A stretch of 64,000 bases of DNA from Rhynochetos jubatus. Taxonomy: Eukaryota; Chordata; Aves; Eurypygiformes; Rhynochetidae. The position numbers and the translations under genes are program-made. The notes beneath the pieces were generated by a model, which worked only from the letters and a program-made list of their open reading frames with translations, searched no databases and was not told the origin of the DNA. This document shows positions 1 through 13,672 of this stretch, one piece after another. The stretch spans positions 35,062,357-35,126,356 of the forward strand of contig CM050690.1 in NCBI GenBank assembly GCA_027574665.1, written 5' to 3'. Numbering within the stretch: the first letter of the stretch is position 1; each line of letters starts with the position of its first letter.

Positions 1-3000
1 GGTCTTTTTTGAGCAGTGGGGCGGGGGAAGGGTGTTGCAGGTGAGCCTCTGCAGCACAGGATGGGTGTGCTTAATTGCATTGGCTGCAGTACACTTCTGT
101 GGCAGTATCTCGGAGACCCTCCAGTTCATCTCTTTGATGAACTTTCATACCCTACCACTCAGAGCACAAAGTAGACTAAGCAGCCCGCTGGAAATTATTC
201 CATTTTCACTAAACTCTTATTTTATAACTTAAAATATCTTAGCATGGCTTTAGAGAGTACATTTTCTGAGGTAAACTTAGGGTTTCATATGGCTTATCAT
301 GAAGATAGAACATGTGGGTGTTTTTATCCACTCTCATGGAAACTGATGGAATTGAGCACTGGCTCTTGTACTTAATTGTGTGCTGAATTACTGCAATGAT
401 GCTGTACAAAAATGGAGCAAAAATTAGTCATATCACTCATATTTTGAAAAGTAACCAAAAAGATTCAGTAAAAGAAAGACGCTGTTTTAAGATTTTCACA
501 GTCACTTTCTTTATTGGACTATGTTATTTTCAGTATTGCATAGAATAAAGCTTATCCTAATGCCAATACTGTTTGGAAAATGGATAATTGTATCCTAGAA
601 AATTTTTGAGTGATTTGCAATGTATAGTAGAATCACAGGTATTGTGACTTCTAAATATTTCTGTTCAAATATTTTTTGTTTCAGTGGAAAAGAACGTAAG
701 GCAAAAGTACCAAATTCAGCACTGGTCTAAGAAGACAGATTGCTCAGGCCATTAAACTTAAGTTTTTTGATCTTTCAAGATAATATGTGTAAATACAATT
801 ACAACAAGAGTAAAGTCTGAATTCATTTTTTAGGTCCAAAATGTTACTATTGTTTCAGTGTTGCTTGTAGACCTTTTATGAATAAATGTGATAACTGAAG
901 TTACATCTACTTCCATAGTGACTGTGTTGAAACTTACTGGTGATTCATGATGTCTTCATTTCATTTTATGTTCTCTTTTTATTCAAATAGCTCCCTAATG
1001 ATTCCTTCGTAAGTAAGCATGGAGACCTTTGGTTCGTCACATTACTGACTGGAAGAATCCAGAACCTTGTCACCGTGCTGTCACCTACTCTGTTTCCCAC
1101 ACTGCAAGTGTCCGAGGACATGTATGAATCATGTGCTTCCTGAAAAACAAAAAAAATCTGGTGCTTCATTCACATACATGCAACTTGGTCTGGTTAAATA
1201 GTGACCTGTTATCAGTTAGTTTTGGTGGTTTTCCCTATTATAGTACTGGAATACTTTCTAAATGTGCCAGTCTGCATCCTCCTGGAACTTGCAGCCAAAA
1301 CTTGGGAATAAAAGGCAAGAAATTTTCCTTAATTCTCAGTTTAATTAATAAAAATCAATTAATTCCTTGCAAAGAAGGAGAAATATTTTATCTAAATCAC
1401 AGCTGGCTTCATCCCCCAAAGATGGCTTGAGGGATCTCCAGATATAGAGCTGGAATGTATCTCACATAAACAAATACACTTCCTTCTGCAAAAAGAGGGT
1501 GGGAACTATTGTAAAAGCTTCACATTTCTTAAGCTTACATATCAGCCATAATTACTCATTTCCTCTGTTGATCTTTTCAGAAAATTCCCTATAGCCTCTC
1601 TTTGATAGAATCAAGATATACTCAGTTGCATCAGGATTTTTCCTAATTATTGTCCATCTAAACAGAGAAGAGAAACAGTGTATTGCAATTTGGGCAATCA
1701 ATCAGAGCCACCATTTTGCAGGACAAAGTGCTTCTGATTATTAATGCCTTTGCCTTTCAACTACAAAAGTATATTTCAGGAGAAGACGAAATTTTACTAA
1801 TGAGGAATCAGTTATGGCAGTCAGATAATAGCGGATGATTATTCCAGTTAAGACATCAAATGAGTACTCTACAATGCGTGAGAGAAAGGGATCACAACAG
1901 AATTTCGCAATTCAAAACTACACCACCTTTTACATACTCCAGAAGATTCAGGAAAAATTGCAGCTATGCCACTAACATGGAAAATGCTGACAAACTGATA
2001 TTATGATTTGACTTACTCCTGAAATTTGAGGAGGAAAACCTTCAGCACTACACTTTTTTGTCATTACATCAGCAAAAGGGTTTATGACACTCACTACTGC
2101 GAGTTAGTGTCTGGGCCTAGGTCATGATATCAAGCTTTCCAGCTACCTGGCTGCATCCAAGTACACTTGTGCTTAGAATATCAACCAGCTTACCTGAAAA
2201 TACATTTCCTATGCCACTGTTCATAAAATCTAAGCTAAAGGTATGTTTGTGGAGGGCCTGAGAGCAAAGAAGGGGAACCCATCTGACACTGCAACGCTCA
2301 GTAGAACAGCTTTCCTCCACCACACACACTGCCACCATCCTCAAGAACTTCTAGAGATTTAAGCCTGAGGTTACCTGCATCTCTTCTAGAGGGGGAAATA
2401 TCTCATGGGAGCAATTCCCTCCTGGTCTGGAGCAAAGGGGAGAGAGAATATCTGAAGTATGTCAATGCTTCCAGAGGCATTTAGAGGATTCAGCTGTAGC
2501 ATTTCTATGAAAACCCTGGAATGCAGATGTAATAGCTAGTGGATTAGTGAACGCCTGAGCATCTGGTAATCTAATGGTGGGGTTAGGCCTTTATGGATTG
2601 CTGGGAGCACAACTGCATCGCAGAGGCGCTCTGCATTTCCTCCCTCCTCATAAAGCCACAGAATTTATCTAAACAAGGCAAATCACCCTGCGGGCTGATT
2701 TGCAAGTTTGCTCCTACTTAATTCTCTATGGTCTTTTTCCTGGCCTGTTAGGATGCTTTGCACCAGCTGTAACCATAGGATCTTCAAGGTTAACTCCATG
2801 TGGAGGATATTACAATAATCCCATCGGGAAGTAGGTGCTCCGAGCCTGGAGCATCAACCTGGAGTACTAACTTTGTTTTGTTTCTTCCCACAGAATTGCA
2901 GATTGGAGCCTTTGTTCTCATGAGCTGACCTCTCACTGCAGCTGGTCTGGAAGTTACCTTGTGGGTACAGCTGAAACCTGCTGGAGTTGATCGGTCTCTA

Positions 3001-6000
3001 TCGGTCAGGTCAGCAGCAAGGTCTGCCCGATCTATGAACAGGGTAGTCGGGAAGCAGAAGGGCAGCCATAGGCCCAGGCACCAGCCTAAAAGCAGCTCTC
3101 AGAGGACAGGGGTGGGCTTTGGCCACCACCTCTATGAAGGGCATCTGGGAACCTCATCCCATGACACTAGAGGGGCAGAGCTTCCCTCTGAGCTTGTCGT
3201 GAGCCCCAGTGGCCAAACCTCCTGGAGAGGGATAATGTCTCTAGGCCCTGACATTAGGTACAAGAGGTATAAAGCACATGGGCCCAATCTTAGCACTGAA
3301 CACCAGAAAGAGTAACATCCCAATTCCCAGTCCAGATACCTTCTGAAAATCCATTTCTCTTTCAAAAATAATTCTGTGGGCTCATATGCAGATTTGAAGT
3401 ACCGTGACGTTACAAATCAGACTCTAGACTTCTTGGGATGGGCTTTGTGGTTTAACGCAATAACCAGAACATGTTTTGTGTTTGTCTAAGATATAAAATC
3501 AATAATGATGTCATTTTTTTTTTTTGTAAATTTTTTGGATCTTCATAATTTTGAAAGTTAGAAGGAAAAAAATGTGTGCTTTTGAATCCCCAACCTCCTT
3601 TGCTTTCTTTTAATATTTTCTCAGAAGTTTAATAAGTAGGAAAGAGAGCAAAGAACACTTTCCTATGACTTTAAGCTTTCAGAAGCAAAACTTTCCACAC
3701 CATGTCCTGTCCACTGCAAAGAGATTGAAAAATAAATTCCTCTCTTTGGCTTCAGTGCAGTTAAGACTAGATTTAATCAGTGAAGACATGAGAGAATCAG
3801 GCCCATGTTCTCATATCCACATACAATTACACGTAAAGCCTGGTAGTAAGGAAGCGCAAAAGCTGGACTACTGCCTAAAGAACAAGCATACAGATCTGCA
3901 GTGCCGATCTTGATCTTGGATGTCCTGAATACAAACAAGATTCCAAATACTGTGCCATATGTCAACAGGGCTCTGCCATGAAACTTAAGCAGTCTGCGGT
4001 CCATGGGGGTTCATATTTACCCAAAGTTCATTGCTTACTGTAAGACTTCTGGAACACAGGACATAGGCTCAGTCAGCTGTGGGAAGATACACCAAAGATT
4101 CTAGAGTCCTACTCAATACCTTCTCAATGAAGGTGAGAAATCATACTAGAAGGAAAACTATGTCAGAGGCACGATTCGACAACTCTGCTTTTATATGACT
4201 CCTGACTACTTGTATAAACATTGGGTTTCTGTGGATTGCACTGCAGAGCTTTAAACCTTGTTGCACTGTGACCTGAAAATGGCATTCAGGCACCTAGGTA
4301 CTTTGCATCTGTTATGCATTTACTTTTCAAGGATCTCCAGGAAAATAAAAATGTCAGTTTTCATCTTGTGCACCATATGGTTCAGGCATTTTAGATCTGT
4401 CAGCTTAATCTCACAGATCTGGCAGTTTAGTCTCACTGTGTTGTTTTTCACTTTTAAAACAAAAAACTCCCCTTTAACACATAGCACGGTACTAAATGAA
4501 AACCTCCATGTCTTAACTAGTATGGTCCCAATTATAAATGTTGGCACAGGGATGTGAGCTGAAGAAAAGGACTTCTGGGTTCTTAGGCTGAAGACAAACA
4601 TGATTCATACGTGGAGATCATATTATAAGGGATGCATCTCAACACAGTGCTATATCATTCTCCTCAGTCAACAGGTTAACATGTAAACTCCTGGAAGCTC
4701 AGATGCTTTCGTATTACACATTCAGACACAGCTTTGTACAAAGGGCCCTGAACTACACTGGGTGCTATGAAGGCGAAAATGGCAACGACCTTAGCTTATC
4801 AACACCAATGGCTTCGTGGCTTTCTCTTAGATGTTACACACTCTGCGAGGGGAAAACTTTGCCATTTTGGATATTAGCTGATGCGTATGAAGAGTTGTGT
4901 ATCCATCTGAGGCATGTCCGGTTGGGAAGATGGTTGACGCTTTGTTGTGCCTAAAGTCATGAGCTCCACAGACTCGCAAGGTGGAGGTGTATGCTCAGGT
5001 GCACCTGTCTTGTCTGCATGTTATTACATAGCTTTTCTCTGACTTGTAGCAATAAAAAAGGCTAAGAGGCACATATTCTGTGTCTCTTCATTAGAAAACT
5101 ATAGGTAAATGCAAAACTGTAGTCTTCATCTGCCGCTCATTGTCTGATGGTGTAAACAGTGTCTTAGTGGTATGATAAATCTTCTGACTTTTTTATTATT
5201 GTTAGTGTCTTCTTTCTATTACTCATAGGCATCATAAATATAAAATTCTGTTTGTGGTAGTTACATATCGAATTACAATCCACCATGTATTGGACAATAT
5301 AGCATGTATTAACTACTTTCACTCAGAATTAAATTGTATGTATTTTACAAAGCAGAAAACAAAATCATTTCCAAATCTTAAAACATGGTAGGGAAAATGT
5401 GGGAAAGAGACAATCTAAATTACTGCTGCTATATAATACACCAAGGTGTTTCCATGAGCACAGAAAGTTGGATTATCATCTTAAAAAGTAAGGACTATCT
5501 TACAATGAGATCTTCAGTCCCTCTAATCCACCTTTCCATTTCTCAGTCTGGCCAACACTGGACACTTCACAGGAACATACAAGAATGCTACAGTAGTTAC
5601 AATAGACTAGAAGTCTTTTACAGCTGTATTCATCTAAACTCTAATGGTTAAAATTCAGCTTAAATTCTAGACCCACTCTTTAACAAATCTGATCCTTTCT
5701 AAGTACCTACAGTTGTGACAACTCTAAATTTTGAGATTATAACCGTTTAGTCTCATTTTTACACTTGCTAAACTATAGTCCTTGATTACTTGCTGCAACG
5801 ATTAATTCATGGGCTCAATATAGTACACCTCTGGAAAAGTACAGTCTTTATTGGTTAAGAATTTTGTACATTCTCATAAAATTGAACAGGTCTAGTTCTG
5901 CTAGAGAAAGGATTTAGTCTTAATGCCTAAGCTAATTTAATTTGATGATCATTTTATACACACACACACACACACACATTAAAACATCACCTCTTATCTC

Positions 6001-9000
6001 CTTTCTATGGCAAGATATCTTTTCTACACCTCTTCCTAAAGAAAACCTCTTTCATGTCTTAACCTTTTGCAGTCTTTCTTAACATCTGACCATGACTGTG
6101 GTAAAAAACGGAGAAGCTGCTGCTACACACAGATGAAGATAAGCACATCAGCGCTACTGTGTTTTCCATACCGATCCTTGTGTTTTTTCTCTGTATCTTG
6201 CTTTTTCCTTTGTGTTTGGTTGGGGTTTTTGGCTTTTTTTGGTATAGCTCCCTGTTGAATTGTCCATACCAATGCTCTGTCCCTTGTCCCACAGCTAGAA
6301 AGACACTCAGTAAAATATGAAAGTTAAATGTTTTCCTTCAATGACCAACAGATGCTGCACTTGATAACACTGGATGCTGTCTGCCATCTGCCCACTTGGG
6401 AGAGAATGTGACGGCCCCTCAGCATGAGTCTGATCTTTCATTGAGTCTCAGTTTGAAGGTGGATCTGGTCTCAAGACAGCAAAATAAGTTCAGGGAAACA
6501 AAAGTGGTGTCCTCTTCTGCTTGCCTTTGCTTTAGTTGCCTTAGAAGAAAGATGAATAACTTGCTTTCTGCTGATGCTCCGTGTCAAAAGCTTCCACTGC
6601 TTTCCAGCCCATTTAAAGCCATTCCTGCTTGAAAGGCGGGTATTTCTGCCAGTGCTGACAATAGAATCACCTTATGTCATTTCTACATGGTGTGGAAGAA
6701 GGGATCATGTCAGTACACTTCTGCAGTGACTTGGCTCTTGGTCTTCTGCAAAATAGTAGCATGTATTTATGTAGCATGTAGCAGAAGTTTAAAGTAGCTC
6801 CTGCAAAACAAAGCATCTAAGCCTGTGCTTAACTATTAATATCTTTTTTGGCTCTTTAAAATTAGGATCTCTATAAACCTTTTCAAGTTGCCATATTAAA
6901 AAAGAAATTACAAAGCTGCACAGCCCCTTAGTTTAAAAGCCTTGTCAATTTGTCATCTTGGGATTTCATGTCCATCAATCTTACCACTGAAACATGTTAT
7001 GTTCAGAACAATCAATGAAGTGTCCTGTCTATAAGAGAGTAATAGCTTCTAGAAATCTGAGACTGCTATTATAGATAGTGGTTGCTATAAACTAATAGAA
7101 AATAAATGGAAGGGGAATAGGAGGCTGAGGAAAACCCATAGGAAATGGATAAAATAAAACAAAAAGATCTCGTCAGGCAAAAAAATAGAAATAAAATAAT
7201 GGAAGTAGGAGGAAAAAAGTCACAGTAGGTAAGTGCAGGGTGACAGAAAAGCATACAACTGAAAGAAAACATGAAATGTAGATAGCCAAAGAACAGTATT
7301 CAGACTTCTCGCAGGTGCTCATACTTTAAAAGTTTGGCTTTTTTGTCACTGGAAATGTATCAGTTTTGCAACATAAGAAATCATCCCTTCTCCCATCCTA
7401 TTTCTCAGCTCTCAGGACAGTGAAATTAACAAACATCTGAAAAGAAAGAGAAAATAATAATATTATGTGAAACCTTTTGCTGTTTCTTTAGCATACTATT
7501 TCAGTCAGTATTAACATTATATTAAACTTTGTGCATGTTAATTACAATGAATGGATGGCACTGAAAACTGAAGTCATCATTACCTACTAATGAGATGATG
7601 TGAGCTTTTTCCCATATAAATATATCTCAAACCTGCTCTAGAAACAGAGCTGCCACGGGTGAGACAAGTCAGTGATGAAAGACAATCTGTTCTTAAAGAA
7701 ACACTGGATTAGTACAAATTGCAGGTAGCTCAACAGTCAGTAATTCTAAAAAAGTACTGCAAATCACCACCACAACCATTAATAGGTTTAGTCTTTCCTC
7801 ATTTAAGAAGCACAGCTGGCATTCAGTTTGCAGGGAGGCAGTCACAATCTGGGACTTGCTTTTCATCAGCGAGATGAACCAGCAGTCACACAAGAGAGAT
7901 CCTGTCCCCATCAATTACCTACTTCTTCTGCAGTTACAGAAAAAGATTTCTACCAACACACATGGTATTTAGAAGCCTAGCTGCTGTGCACCTTCAGTAA
8001 GAATTACTTTTTTAATAAACATCTCTGCTTCAGAAGTTTAATTTCTATCAAATGACTAATGGGTGTTGGCGTCCTAAATCCCACCCTTGCAGAATCTCCT
8101 TTGGAGTCTGAAAACAACAATTTTACACTTAGACCATTGTACATAAACTGTAGAAGATTACACAGTAATGCATTTATTTCATCTCTTATGCATTATCAAC
8201 TGATAAATCGGATGTTCCTACACACTCTGTTAGCTAGGATCCCTTGCAACAGAGATGCTGTAATATGGGAATCCCCTTTGGCTTTCTTTGATTCAATACA
8301 AATCTGAAACTTGCAGATTCAGCAAGGTTGCCTGTGGTAATTTAACTGGCCTTGCAGGGCAAGAGCATTGATTTGTTTCACTTGGATAAAGACAAGAACA
8401 CCACAAGAGCAGGTTTTGTGTTTGGAGGTCATTGACGTCCAGTCAAAGGCTAGAATGCAAGGAGATATTATTCCCGTCATGTCTGGGAAAAAAAGACAGT
8501 TGACCAATATGCATGAAGTGATCTCTCTGACTGTTACGTGCTTACCAGGAGATGTTACAGAGTCAGCAAAAGTATTCATAAACACTCTGGAAGAGTGTAA
8601 CAGGCAGACTGTGCAAATAACACACATAAGTAGCAGTATGACAAATAAAAATTAATTTCCAGCTGTGGAAAGCCTTGCAAGTGTTTTCAGCTGGTAAAGA
8701 CAGCATCTTGATACCTCATGATACGAATAATTTTATCAGGTGCAGTTGGCTCTGTAAAAGACACATATAAAGAACCTTCGTGCTTTAGGAGAGTGATACT
8801 TGAGCAACACAGTAAATATTGGACCTGATTCACTGACCCTTTCCTTGTTCTCTGTGGAAGGCAAAGTTGTGTACAGTATTCGTTCACCTCATCCTTTGTT
8901 AATGCAATGGCTTTGGTGTCTTTTTGCCTAATAGTGAACCAAAGACATGCACTGTCTGCTTCCAGTGATGTGCTGTGAGGTTGTCCCCAGGTTTGCACCC

Positions 9001-9271
9001 TCTGAGTGGCAGCAGAGAAAACTCTCTCTCTGCTCAGGTCAGCTTCACCAAAGGAGTTTCTGACAGTTTGAGAGGACCCCCTAAGCGTTCTGCTCCCTAA
9101 CCAAAAAGCCATTTTGCTCTAAGCTCAAGTCTCACATTAAATACAAAGGAGTCAGCACCCCAAACATTCTCTAACATATATTTTGTATGCAGTTACCTCT
9201 GGCTGTATCAGGGGGTTTATGTAGGAAATATCTATATAGGAGATTTGTCTCTATGTTTTATATATGATGTG
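1..9271. other. Intergenic sequence, no gene recognised
   Basis: This is AT-rich unique-looking sequence with open frames below about 145 codons on either strand, none resembling a known protein. It contains an (AC)n microsatellite (5958-5978), a G/T-rich tract near 6196-6242 and a GC-richer block at about 2955-3320. I recognised no CR1, LTR or RNA gene in it. Confidence 0.6.
5958..5978. repeat. (AC)n microsatellite
   Basis: An uninterrupted AC dinucleotide run of about ten units within AT-rich intergenic DNA. Confidence 0.95.
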
Positions 9272-9845
9272 TCCTCTGTTGGAGAAGCACTTGGGGGTAC
9301 TGGTGGACGAAAAGCTGGGCACATGCTGGTAGTGTGCATTGGCAGCCCAGAAAGCCAACCATATCTGGGGCTGTATCAGGAAAAGTGTGGCCAGCAGGTC
9401 AAAAGAGGGGATTCTTCCCCTCTACTCTGCTCTCGTGAGACCCCACCTGGATTTCTGAGTCCAGTTCTGGGGTCCTCAACATAAGATGGATATCAACTGG
9501 TTGGAGCAAGTCCAGAGGAGGCCACGAAGATGCTCAGAGGGCTGGAGCACCTCTGCTATGGGGACAGGCTGAGAGAGTTGGGATTGTTCAGCCTGGAGAA
9601 GAGAAGGCTCCAGGGAGACCTTATAGCACTTTCTGGTACCTGAAGGAGCCTACAAAAAAGCTGGGGGGGACTTTTTACAAAAGGGCCTGTAGTGACAGGA
9701 CAAGGGGTAATGGGTTTAAATTGAAAGCGGGGAGATTTAGATTGGATATCAGGAAGAAGTTCTTCATGGAGAGGGTGGTGAAGCACTGGAACAGGTTGCC
9801 CAAAGAAGTACACTCATCTCTGATACTCCTGGCAGGTTTTGAAAG
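9272..9845 (+). mobile_element. CR1 LINE fragment, 3' ORF2 portion
   Basis: The stretch carries the typical avian CR1 order: the ctTGGGGGTactGGTGGA segment, the AGAAAGCCAACC block, GAGACCCCACCTGGA, then CCTGGAGAAGAGAAGGCTCC, the TAGTGACAGGACAAGG block and TTTAGATTGGATATCAGGAAG. In autonomous CR1 this is the end of the ORF2 protein (reverse transcriptase C-terminal part). The reading frame is broken by stops and indels, and the extreme 3' tail with its short terminal repeat is missing. It is a dead 5'- and 3'-truncated copy. CR1 copies are usually 5'-truncated by incomplete reverse transcription. Confidence 0.92.
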
Positions 9846-10724
9846 AAAGCTTGGCTTTTGTCTACCCTGAGGGCTAACCACTCTCACTGTTCACCTGTAC
9901 TCTCAGTCAAGGAAGGGTTCAGACTTGCATGTAGGAGTGAAAGGTCTGCGTGCCCACAGCTCTGAGAACAGGACTTCTTCAAATATAGCTTTATGAAAAT
10001 GTTGGCATGCACAACACGAACCTTAGCAAGAAATAGCTCCATCCTCCCTTTTCAGAAACAGAGTTTTCCCCTTCTTTTATCATAAAAATCACTGCATAGA
10101 AGTGCCATGCTGCAGGATGTTTTAGTTAAGGGTTTATGGTAGTATGACTGTGAAATGCACAATATTTATATATGCACACCAAACTGCGCCTAGGACTACC
10201 AACACAGAGAGCAGGCAGCACAGCACCAGCAGACCTTGCCTATAATGTTTTCCCATATGGATTCAGGAATTTTTCTAAACAAAAGCGCATCTTTTTTTGT
10301 CACATGCATGCAAATTTGTGCATAGCAGTTGTAGTTACAGTAGCACAGACTCTACTCCTGAAGTAACAAAAATAAGTCTGGCCAAGGTCTTTTTAATAGT
10401 CTGTCATATAAGCATCAATCTGGTCTTTGCAGGGTTTAGTGAAGAGTCCGCCCATTTATTTCTACTCTGATCGAATTATTTTTGTGAGGTCCTGTCTATC
10501 AAGATATTTTCATTGCTTTGATTAGCCAGCATATACATTCCTTTTGTTCTCCTGCTGCATACGTGTGACTGTGTTGTGCAGCTGCTAAAATCACAGGGAA
10601 ATGTTGTTACTGTAAAACACACAAATTAGGACTTATTTTTAATTATGCTACACAATGACCTATGGACTGTTTGTAGAATCTGTTTATGTAAGTTTGAAGG
10701 GTTTAGATCTTACCCATGACACCT

Positions 10725-11662
10725 AAACCTGGTGCTGTTTAACATCTTTGTCAGTGACATGGACAATTGCATTGAGTGCACCCTCAGCAAGTTGGCCAAT
10801 GACACTGAGCTGTGTGGTGCGGTTGACACGCTGGAGGGAAGGGATGCCATCCAGAGGGACCTGGACAGGCTGGAGAAGTGGGCCTGTGCCAACCTCATGG
10901 AGTTCAACAAGGCCAAGTGCAAGGTCCTGCACACGGGTCAGGACAATCCCAAACACAAGTACAGGCTGGGTGGAGAATGGATAGAGAGCAGCCCTGTGGA
11001 GAAGGACTTGGGGGTACTGGTGAGCCAGCAGTGTGTGCTGGCAGCCCAGAAAGCCAACCATATCCTGGGCTGTATCAGGAGAAGTGTGGCCAGCAGGTCA
11101 AGGAAGGGTTCTCCCCCTCTACTCTGCTCTTGTGAGACCCCACCGAGTACTGTGTCCAGCTCTGGGGCCCTCAATATAAGAAGGATATAAACCGGTTGGA
11201 AAGAGTCCAGAATAGGGCCACAAAGATGTTCAGAGGGCTGGAGCACCTCTCCTGTGGAGAAAGGCTGAGAGAATTGGGCTAGTTCAGCCTGGAGAAGAGA
11301 AGGCTCCAGGGACACCTAATTGCAGCCTTCCAGTACCTGAAGGGGCCTACAAGGAGGCTGTGGGGGACACTTTATACAAGGGCCTGTAGTGACAGGACAA
11401 GAGGAAATGGGTTTAAATTGAAGGCAAGGAGGTTTAGATTAGATATCAGAAAGAAGTTCTTCACGGAGAGGGTGGTGAGGCACTGGAACAGGTTGCCCAG
11501 AGAAGCTGTGGCTGCCCCATCCCTGGCAGTGTTCAAGGCCAGGCTGGATGAGGCTTTGAGCAACCTGGTGTAGTGAAGGGTGTCCCTGCCCATGGCAGAG
11601 GTGTTGGAACTAGATGGTCTTTAAGGTCCCTTCCAACCCAAACCATTCTGTGATTCTATGAA
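10725..11662 (+). mobile_element. CR1 LINE, 5'-truncated copy with 3' end
   Basis: This copy starts inside the reverse transcriptase domain (CTGGTGCTGTTTAACATCTTTGTC) and runs to the CR1 3' terminus with ATTCTGTGATTCTATGA at about 11645-11660, the family's short terminal repeat. An open frame of about 150 codons (10732-11190) is left over from ORF2. The catalytic motif normally Phe-Ala-Asp-Asp reads Leu-Ala-Asn-Asp (10792-10803), so the first aspartate is lost and the copy is inactive. It resembles the copy at 16585-18836, suggesting the same subfamily. Confidence 0.95.
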
Positions 11663-13431
11663 AAATATGTTGGAAAAGTGTCTGAAAAGACAGCCTGAGG
11701 ATAATTGTCTATTTTTGAATCTGTAAATGAAAAATTTCCAAAATTAAAAATCTGAGGATATCTTGTACATCCAGACTAGGCTGTACGTTTATCTCTCTGC
11801 AGACCAGAAGCAAAGGAACAATAGGAATAAAAAAAAAATAGAGTAGGATAAAAGCAAAGGAAGAGGAATTTGGTTTTGAATGTATTTTGTAAAGCACAAG
11901 AATGAAATTGGCTGGTTTCAGCTGTTTCAACAAACCTATTTCCATATGGTAAAAAAATGCACTGCAGAAATCTCATGATTTCTTTGACTGACTCATCTCT
12001 GCATTTACCCAAAATGCAACTTCCTGCTCAAATGGAATAATTGTTGTACCACTGCTTTTGCAGGTTAGGAACAGTAACAAACCTTGTCCCTGAATTTCCC
12101 TCTGGGAAAAAAAGAAGAAAGAAAAAACGAAAAAGAGAAAAGAGAAAAAAAAAGTGGACTTTTTTTTTTTTTTGAGAGCTTAATCTACTCAATGTGAGGA
12201 AATTATAGTTATATAGTTCTCACACTAATGCAGCAGAAGCCCCCATCTCCACTTTAGCTAGCTGAGGTTTAGAGGCTACTGTTAGAAATTTCAAATAAAA
12301 AACCAGAGGAGCCCTTCATTGAGAATAGTCATTTAGTGTACAGTCTGTTATAAAGGCAAGATTTACTCTAGCTAAGGATTACTTCTTCTTTCAGCTAGAA
12401 GAGCTTTTATTTTCCAATTTCCAGATCTCAAGAGCTAGAAGAAGAGAATTAGGAGACACTAGGCACAAGTAATTCATTCTCTTCTCATTCGCACTGGGGT
12501 AATGCAGCTTTATTGACTGACAGGCTCCCCTCACTTGCAACCTAACTCTCTTATCTGTTGCAGAAGTGTATAGATTAGACCCCCAGCTGGTGCAAATCAC
12601 AGTGATCTGATGGCTTTATTGGAACTGCATCAATCTGCCCTCTTTAAGAGTCAAACTCTTCTATTTTCTAAATGGTAAAATTGCAAGACAGTGAAATCCA
12701 TATTTGGTTTGCAATTGACTGTACTGGGGCCACGCTGTTCCCACAGCAAGAGAAATTGAGAGTGGGAGCTAAACCCTATCCAATTCACAAATAATTTTAT
12801 AACATGTAAGATTACATTTAAAAATAAACTCCATGTATGAGACATTATTCTGAGTTTTATGGTAAATTAATGACTTTGTGAGGGAAAATAATGACTGGGT
12901 TTGGTATTATTCAGTGCTTCTTTTCACTAGTAGCTAATTTGCTCTTGGTGATGATGTACTGAATATATGCAGATTACTTCACTTAAAATATTATCTTCCT
13001 ATGTTTTCTTTAAAATATTTTACTATCCAACCATTTTTCTTATTGATTCAAAAGCAGTAAAAATTAAACAGAGTATTGCTTTTATTGGTGTGTGAGGTTT
13101 AGTTTCAATTGTGGTTATTAAGGAAATACTTTGTTAAAGAGCTTGCATTATTTATCTGAAAGAATAATGAAATCGTAATTAATGTACACTTGTGGTACCA
13201 GATGAATTTCAAACTAAAAAATCCTCTTCCTCCCAGAGATGCGGCAGCATATTAGGACCAGGAGGCTAAGTGACCAGCGTTACTGCATTAGTAAGTTATC
13301 CTTCAATTAATGAAATTGGTCACAGACAGAATTTCAGGAAAAATAGCACCATACTGCATGAAATACTTCTGCAAAGTTTATTGCCTTTCACTGATTTTCA
13401 GTCACTGAAGTCTGATCATAGGACGAAACAG
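11663..13431. other. Intergenic sequence between CR1 copies
   Basis: AT-rich sequence with the purine tract and inverted repeat at about 12101-12173. I saw no coding or RNA gene. Confidence 0.6.
12145..12171. repeat. A/T inverted repeat in purine-rich tract
   Basis: A purine-only stretch (from about 12101) ends in A9-GT, followed by GG and then AC-T14. This gives an 11-base inverted repeat with a 2-base centre. It is a low-complexity hairpin, and no gene or transposon is attached. Confidence 0.8.
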
Positions 13432-13672
13432 CCTCAAGTTGTGCCGGGGGAGGTTTAGATTGGATAATAAGAAAAATTCCTTCACCAGAAGGATTGTCAG
13501 GCATTGGAATGGGCTGCCCAGAGAAGTGGCTGAGTCACCATGCCTGGAAGTATTTAAAAGACATGTAGAAGTGATGCTTAGGGACATGGTTTAGTGGTGG
13601 ACTTGGCTGTGCTGGGTTAACAGTTCAGCTTGATAATCTTAAAGTTCTTTTCCAAACTAAATGATTCTGTGA
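13432..13672 (+). mobile_element. CR1 LINE 3'-end fragment
   Basis: A short fragment beginning in the GGTTTAGATTGGATAATAAG segment, through TGGGCTGCCCAGAGAAG, to a degraded 3' end ending AAATGATTCTGTGAG. It diverges more from the consensus pattern than the 10.7 kb copy, so it is probably older. Only the last 240 bases of the element are left. Confidence 0.88.

Noticed and set aside
10732-11190. 152-codon open frame
   Set aside because: It is the leftover of CR1 ORF2 in a truncated element, not a host gene.
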